From contig JASSKH010000037.1 of assembly GCA_031763025.1 (NCBI GenBank), positions 1-64,000 of the forward strand: a stretch of 64,000 bases of DNA, read 5' to 3'. Source of the stretch: Macrocystis pyrifera (taxonomy: Eukaryota > Sar > Phaeophyceae > Laminariales > Laminariaceae). How positions within the stretch are numbered: the first letter of the stretch is position 1; the number at the start of each line of letters is the position of its first letter. The notes under the pieces are model-generated. The model was not told where the DNA came from. It saw only the letters and a program-made list of their open reading frames with translations, and made no database searches. Positions 57,765-64,000 of the stretch are shown in pieces. A program made the position numbers and the translations under genes.

Positions 57765-59182
57765 TTCCGGCTGGTAGGCCATCTGTTAATGAAATTATTT
57801 TTTTTTTCCTGTGCACGTCGATACATCGGGTACCGTGTGAGATTATGAGCACTCGCGATCAGGGTCAAGTGCCATACGCTTAGTAGCTGAAATATCGTTG
57901 CTCAATTTCGAAGAACGATGGGGCCCCAACTCGACCTTATATACGAAATTATTGGCTGTTCACAGGGCTGTTAGGTATCTGATTTTCGCTGTTGGCAACT
58001 TGTTGCGAGAAATGAAATTCTCAGAAGTGTGACACCAGCCACATTGGCTCTGGAATACGCAAACACTCTGAAGCGTGTCAATTCGTTTTTCGGACTAATG
58101 TCGTAAATGCTTGTTAGTAGGATGACGTATATCTGGCACTTCTTTTCGAACCTGCGACAGTCCGTTTGAACGGCTGCTGGGTCAGTCTTGTGTGTATGCT
58201 TGAATACGCTGGGTCAATCTTGTATCTACGTCCGCACGCGTACTTGTGCCTATTTCTCGATCCTCAACGTTGGCTAGCCACTTCTGAACAGTAAAGCTAC
58301 CAATCCTCCCAGCCTACAACCGCACCTGATTGAAAAAACGTTCCAGCTGGGTGTTATGTGCATATATTTGATATGGACTGGCACCCGAAAAAAATGTATC
58401 AAAATTGCCATGCATTTGATAGGCACGTTTTCCGTGTTCGTGTGTACGTCATACAGTTCAACTAAGGAGCTGGCCGCCAATGAAATTACATTAGACTCCG
58501 ACGGCAGGCGCTGCCCCTCGATAAATAACCCGAATCATCTATTCAATGGCCGTCACTAATGCAACACGTGTATGTGAATCGCATCACGTCCTTGGGTTAT
58601 TTGTGCCTATAAATGGTTCCGATTGGTATCGCGCGGTTGGGATTGTGTATCTATCCACTGCAGTCCGAGATAACCAGGGAACGTACCTATTGTGGACGCA
58701 GCGCCTTCCCAGTTTAGTCCTGTATTGAAGACCCAAAAGGTATGGCACCTCCAACTCTCTTTTTTCCACGCCTCCGGAACATGATTACGTAATGAAGGCT
58801 GCCGAGGGAAAAGGCAATGCTGACATCTCAAAATATCTCCCTATGTAGTTAAGCAAGGTGACCTCATTTGTGTATTCATTGATGATTCTCGCCTGGTCGC
58901 GCTCGAGCCACTGATCCATGTTATTTCTCTACCGCAGTGTACGTATTCCTCGAAGTCAGACATCCATTTTTGCAATCTGCACGCCTGTTGGCATCGAGCA
59001 TATGTTGTGCAAATCTTCGTCCAAACTCCATTTACCGTCTTGTGGCCCGTATCGGCTCGTGACAAGTGCCTTCTTGTCGGTATTTTCATCAGTGGTTGCT
59101 TGTGGGTTGTTAACAACGATGGGATCGAAACCATATGTTGCGATGATGAGATGTTCCATTTCTCATGAATGCGCCTGTGCGA
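57765..59182 (+). repeat. Dispersed repeat family, copy C, segment Y
   Basis: Aligns to 2,578-4,290 of copy A and lacks the (TA)n run and the ~250 bases near 3,505-3,758. It starts at CGGCTGGTAGGCCATCTGTT and ends near GATGATGAGATGTTCCATTT. The order here is Y first and then, after a tandem array, the end of X. Confidence 0.8.
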
Positions 59183-59716
59183 CTAAACTTCAGTAGTACA
59201 GGGGCTACATCTTAACCACGGTGCAGTAGTTAGATGGCGCGGCCAGCGTCGGCGTGTCGGGGTGCGACGAAAGGTCGGCAGTATAGTGGCCACATCTTAA
59301 TCATGGTGAAGTGGTTGGATGGCGCGGCAAGCGGCTTCAATATATATACATTACTTTATTCTGCCTGCTTTACTCGTTCAATGGCATGCGTCAGCGCAAA
59401 ACGTCGCATTACACCTAACAGGGTTGTGGCGATGAGCGAAAACTGTTACTGGTGAAGTCGGGCGCGACGAAACCTCAGCAGTACAGGGGCCACATCGCAA
59501 CCACGGTGCAGTGGTTAGATAGTGCGGCCAGCGGCTTTTACTTTGTTTTTAGTTTTAGCTTTCATTCTTTTATTGGTTTAATCGTGCGAGGATAAGCGGA
59601 AGCGAAGGCAAAATCGGTTACCAGTGAGTCCGGGTGCGGCGAAACCTCATCAGTACAGGTGCCACATCTCAACCGTGGTGCCATGGTTAGATGGCGCGGC
59701 CAGCGGCTTTAATTTT
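59183..59716 (+). repeat. Tandem array with tRNA-A-box-like motif
   Basis: Four units, near 59,183, 59,261, 59,461 and 59,633, share GCGACGAAACCTCAGCAGTA, CAGGGGCCACATC, CAACCACGGTGCAG and TGGTTAGATGGCGCGGCCAG, followed by CGGCTTTA and a T-rich tract. Spacing varies (about 78, 200 and 172 bases). GGTGCAGTGGTTAGATGGC resembles a tRNA A box; GTTCAATGG or GGTTCATTCG lies 50-60 bases downstream. This suggests tRNA-derived SINE ancestry, not demonstrated. Confidence 0.75.
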
Positions 59717-60194
59717 ATTCCTTCACTTTATTTTATTTTGCTTGGTTCATTCGTCACTGTGTGTACGGTCTCCAGCAAGAGGGGCGAAAACCTCGTGGAG
59801 AACGCTAACGTTGGGGGAGGGGCGAGAGAACAGGGTGGCGTTATAATTTTATGTTAAGGATGATGCGCTGTCGGGGTGGTGAGAACCGCATGATTATATT
59901 GGAAGGGCGAGATCCCGGCCGTAGTGGCTGCTCTTCGAATGTTGACGCGAAAACCCGAGGCTACTTTGGGCTGACGCGGGGTGCCTTTCCCGCGTTCCGT
60001 TGCCCGCAACAGCCAGGTGGTGTTCGAAAAGTGATGACTGCCCTCCGTGCGACTTGAGTCGGGATCACCAAGGTCGGTTCAACAGCAGTGGCGAACAAAC
60101 GCCCGACGCCGCGTTGCACGGGAATAGCACGTGGACGCGGGATATATATATACATCTATGCCCAATTGCTTTTCAAGACTGGCCGCCTAGAGAT
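59717..60194. other. Unassigned G-rich spacer
   Basis: Nothing recognised. Confidence 0.3.
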
Positions 60195-60465
60195 AAATCA
60201 TAACTCACGAATCCCTGGCCCAGCGAACGACCGCTGTCAAGCCATGGCCCTGTCGGTTCGCATGTTCTACCTGTCTGCCGGCACCGCTCCCTGCTGTATC
60301 CACTTGATACTCTCACACGCGTGATGAACCAAGTAATGCCAGCTGCTGTTGTCGAAGCGAGCGACGTCCTACGGATACGTACTCAGCCAAATTTAGGAAC
60401 CATAACGCCTTATTCTTTCTACAACAACAAAGTGCAGATTATTATCATACCGGTTCCCGATGCCT
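60195..60465 (+). repeat. Dispersed repeat family, copy C, end of segment X
   Basis: Aligns to about 1,930-2,205 and to 38,030-38,305 (AGCGAACGACCGCT, GTCGGTTCGCATGTTCTACC, CACACGCGTGATGAACCAAG, TACTCAGCCAAA, AACCATAACGC, CGGTTCCCGATGCC). Confidence 0.75.
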
Positions 60466-63400
60466 AAAAGTAGCTTACATGTAACATACACGACGGTCAA
60501 CCAGTACCGATTACGAGCCTCCAAGCAAACGAAAGGGGGTCGTGGTTAGCCAATGCTCGCTGAGAGCACTACGCAGCAGCACGAAAACAGCAATATTGTC
60601 AGCCTTATCATCCGAGTGGTATCGTGCCCAAGGACATGTCCGCTGGTATGGGACACTCAGGCGCGGGTTATGGGTTTACTTATCAGTCGTTTGGATTTTG
60701 ATGTTGACATGTCCATGTGACACGTCAGGTGGCTGCGAGCAAAAATCAAAATACGGAGATTTGTTCTTTGTCATTTGTTTTTTCTTTTGTTGGTATTTTT
60801 ATTTTTATATATTATGTTTATATATATATTTTTTTCTGGGATGGAACGCGTAGACGCGAGGTAGGGCAAGTGCGATAATCAAGCGCGGCGCATAAACAAC
60901 TGAGATATTCACTCAGCGTATGATGAGCGGTGAGGCGGCCGCAAACGCCTTGGCTGAGACAGTAGTGCATTCCGTTTGGTGGGTATTATTGCGATAATCT
61001 GAGAAAAACTTCGCGAGAGGTGCACCACGTCGGTATTAGCAGCAGGAAGATGAAGAGAGAAACGCTTGATATCTGCTGCGTTTTCAATTATATTTTCGAT
61101 TGTCTAGCCTTAAACTGCTGGGAACCCGGTGACTCAGCCCCCACCCGGCCCATCACGAGGCCGGAGAGCCTTGGTGGTGTTGTTGTGTAGTATTTGGTTG
61201 ATGATAATCAATTTCTTCACATTACTACTCTACGTTCGTGCCGATTGGTTTCTGCGAGCGACAACTATGCTTTGTTGGCATAGCAGCTGAAATATACATA
61301 TCTACAGTACGCGTGGAGCATAAAACCACCGCGTTAACTTTCGCCTTGCCTAGGCGTTGACCACCTCTCGTCGAATTTTGTGTGTATGTTGGTTGTTGGT
61401 TCGCTTGTCGAATGGGAATTCAAACCGTCTTTCCCAACAACACTGTGTCTGAAGAAGAAGGAGTGAAGTGCGAGTGCGCGTATGATAGCGAACGAAAGGC
61501 AGCCAAAATAGCAGGAAAGCAGCACAACTCGCCGCAAGCAGCAGTAACAACACATCAACCATGCAAACGCTGTTACTATGTCACGCGGCGTCTTGCTATA
61601 ATACACACCAACGCATTGCTGAAAGCATATTCAGCCTGGGCCGTAGGATTCATTGACGCGAGCATACCGAGCATGACTTAAACCACTGCGCAGTACCTAC
61701 TGAAACGTCCATCCATGCTAATATTCATTGTCGAGGAATCAGGGCTGGACTGGGGTATACCAGATTAACCCGAAAACATAGTTAATTCCGATACTTCGGA
61801 TACATCGATAAACAGCTGCGTGCATAGCATCCTCAGAGAGAGGTGTATGTATCTTTAGAAGAGTCTTATTCGCAACTTGCATGAAGCGGAGTGAGCTGAG
61901 TCACGTGCATGATTACCACTTGTACATCTCCGTTAGAAATTGGAGCTGTAGCAGCAAAAAACACAGAAGATAGCGCTCATACACAAAAGTCAACCCCTGT
62001 GATTGTCGGAATGATCCGACCATGATATATATATAAAATATTAGGAAGACGTCCGGTGCGAGTTCGAACGATGAAAAGGGTTATACTCAACTGGGTTAGC
62101 TGCTTAATCCGCTGGTCCTACACTATTCCGTTTATAGTGTGGTGTTTGTGCAATTGGAGGTACGATGTACTACTACTGTTGGGGCAGTTATGCTCAATTA
62201 ACTAATGGTGCGGTGGGGTGGTCGCGCGCCCTTCTAAATGTAGTCCTAGTTAGGGACATACAGTAGTTCCGTGACTCCCCTCGATGCAACGCGGATCACC
62301 CCGATTTGACAAGAACGATTGCAGTCCGTTACCATGCTGCGCACTCAATAATATCATACCATGTAGTCCGAATTTAGTACAACATGATACGATACTGTTG
62401 CATGGCACAGTAGGTACACGGAAACAAATAACGAACTGCTGGTACAGGTATAAGGGGGATTATGCGGAAGTATCCCACTTGCACCAAGACTGTTCGGCTA
62501 CACGACGCAGTTCGGACGGCTGGGGGAGTCGGTTTTTACGACACGCCTTGTAGAGACATTTACAGCAGGCGCGGACGCGTGCAACGATAGGGGTAGCTAA
62601 GCAGCGAGCAGCGCAAAAGTACATTACTCTCATTTTCTTGACAAGCCACGGTTATAACCACTCTAGGTCTTCAGAGGGGACATACCAGGTATACCCTCGC
62701 ACATCTCTACGTAGTGGGCAACACATCAGTGGGGATGTACCATCACAGCACCGGCGTGCATACACCCTCAGCGACAGGTACATTCCACCCAAAGGAACAG
62801 TGGGGGCAGTGTTTAAGAGGCAGCACGGTTGGTTTTCAGGTTCATGAATATCGCTTCACTCTCTCGTTCTAGTGTTCTACCTGCCTTCTTTGTATATAGG
62901 TAATGGTCGAACAGCTGCAAGGATGCTACGTACCGAATCAACTACCGGTACAAGAGTACTAGAAGCATCCACAGAGGTATACGCAGCAGCACCAGAAGTT
63001 CATACAATCGTACCACTCCTTCACGACAGAATTTCGCACCAGCAAGCAATGCCGCAGATAGCTCGCATGTACACCGCTTTCAGTCCCTTTTATTTTCCAC
63101 AGGGAACAGGTGTCGAACATATAATTTATTGATATACATAAATTGGGCGATTACAGGTCGTCCACATGACGCAGGCCGAGTGTTTGAGCATACGGACTTT
63201 TACGAAGCGCCACATGAGAGATTTGCGTGCGCAGCAGCATGATGCTATTATACCGTGGCACGTCCTCCCAGAAAGGCACGTCCTACAAAAGAAAGGTGAT
63301 GATTGCACTGCTCGCGGTTTAAGTCGCTACTCGTACGTAGCTATGCCGAGTTCTATAAGTGAGGGTGGATGCAGCGATGCGGTTGCGATCCAAGCGTGCG

Positions 63401-63570
63401 TGCAAAATAAGACCGCGTGTATGCATGCTTGGTTCCGCTTCGAGTTTGAAAGCACCTTTAATGTAGCCCGTTTTGGCACGGTTACATACTTGCGACAAAG
63501 GTGTGGCTTAACGGGAAAATATATTTTATGTTTCATACCTGGCAGGCCGTTAGTTATTTAGTATCATACG
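60466..63570. other. Unassigned region
   Basis: No supported gene. An AT-rich tract lies at about 60,765-60,840. A 131-codon plus frame (63,166-63,561) and shorter frames are unassigned. Confidence 0.4.
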
Positions 63571-63574
63571 GTCT

Positions 63575-63760
63575 CGGTCTGGGCGCAGCAGCAGCTACTG
63601 ACAGCCACAACAACAGCAGGTCATGATGGGGGTGGGTTTGTTGACGGGATTTGTTGCAGCCACAGCAGCGGCGAACCGCGGCAGCAATAACAGCAGCAAG
63701 GGTTCCACATGGACCGCGACTGGGTTATGACTGCAGCGTGCAGCAGCAACGCGACGCAAC
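63575..63760 (+). repeat. CAG-rich tract
   Basis: Scattered GCAGCAGCAG runs (GCGCAGCAGCAGC, CACAGCAGCGGCG, AACAGCAGCAAG, GTGCAGCAGCAACG) interspersed with single-copy sequence. Confidence 0.7.
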
Positions 63761-64000
63761 TGGGGTGCCTCCCGCGTTTACTAGACAATGTCCGATGTTG
63801 TTAGTTTAACATAGTAAATATTATTGTGCCATATTTGTACGCCCAAACAAATACCTGGTACGTGATGGATGAAGCAAAGCACACGTTGCCGTCGGCACAT
63901 TGTATACAGCATCAGGGTTACATCGGTAGCACGGTTTGTCGTCGTACAAAGGCGTGAGCGGACACCTTACGTTCTTCCGAGGGTTGGTTGGGGCTAGCAG

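Noticed and set aside
62045-62130. tRNA-like GAGTTCGAAC with GGGTTAGCTGC nearby
   Set aside because: No cloverleaf could be built by eye; the stems do not pair.
1-64000. Integrated viral genome
   Set aside because: No capsid, polymerase, primase or packaging-type protein was recognised in any frame.

Overview
The window reads as gene-poor, repeat-rich nuclear DNA of a eukaryote. No long intact gene is visible. What coding sequence there is lies in short pieces bounded by GT..AG splice signals or broken by frameshifts and stops. An 81-base phase-symmetric exon encoding one beta-helix (PMP-type) repeat, a lone ankyrin-like unit, a decayed hAT transposase, an OTU-like fragment and abundant CAG/CTG runs would fit a brown alga or related stramenopile. 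That assignment is inference; I cannot name the species.

Left part (1-7,750): a large decayed dispersed repeat (segments X, 1-2,545, and Y, 2,578-4,290), then a 2.95 kb foldback-type element (4,795-7,742). Its arms are inverted arrays of ~165-235 bp units separated by palindromic TTTGCGACACC motifs, around a 1.3 kb single-copy core.

Middle (7,750-36,000): mostly unassigned sequence. It holds a decayed unknown ORF (13,325-14,112, +), an ankyrin-like repeat (17,186-17,344, +), a GC-rich tandem array (19,562-19,825), copies of a short dispersed repeat (19.3 and 25.5 kb, a partial copy at 21.6 kb, another at 56.8 kb), a ~312 bp tandem duplication (23.3-23.9 kb), a beta-helix exon (26,152-26,232, +), a small minisatellite (32.8 kb) and a decayed ~300-codon ORF with coiled-coil character (35,192-36,094, -).

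Right part (36,000-64,000): a second X copy (36,099-38,636); a two-exon minus-strand gene remnant with a Cys-rich exon and an OTU-protease-like C-terminus (40,075-42,700), whose intron is filled by a CAG-rich compound minisatellite; GTTAC-rich sequence (44.0-46.5 kb); a hAT transposase pseudogene with recognisable BED, mid-domain and C-terminal dimerisation regions (47,367-50,710, -); a GTACT-rich minisatellite (51.5-52.2 kb); a dispersed repeat pair with (CAA)n ends (45.2 and 53.0 kb); a possible beta-helix remnant (55.9-56.4 kb, -); and the Y segment again (57,765-59,182), followed by a tandem array and the end of X (60,195-60,465).

The dominant story is insertion, tandem amplification and decay of mobile elements rather than cooperating genes. 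The foldback element and the X/Y family are the clearest structural systems. The hAT gene is the only recognisable transposition function, and it is broken.
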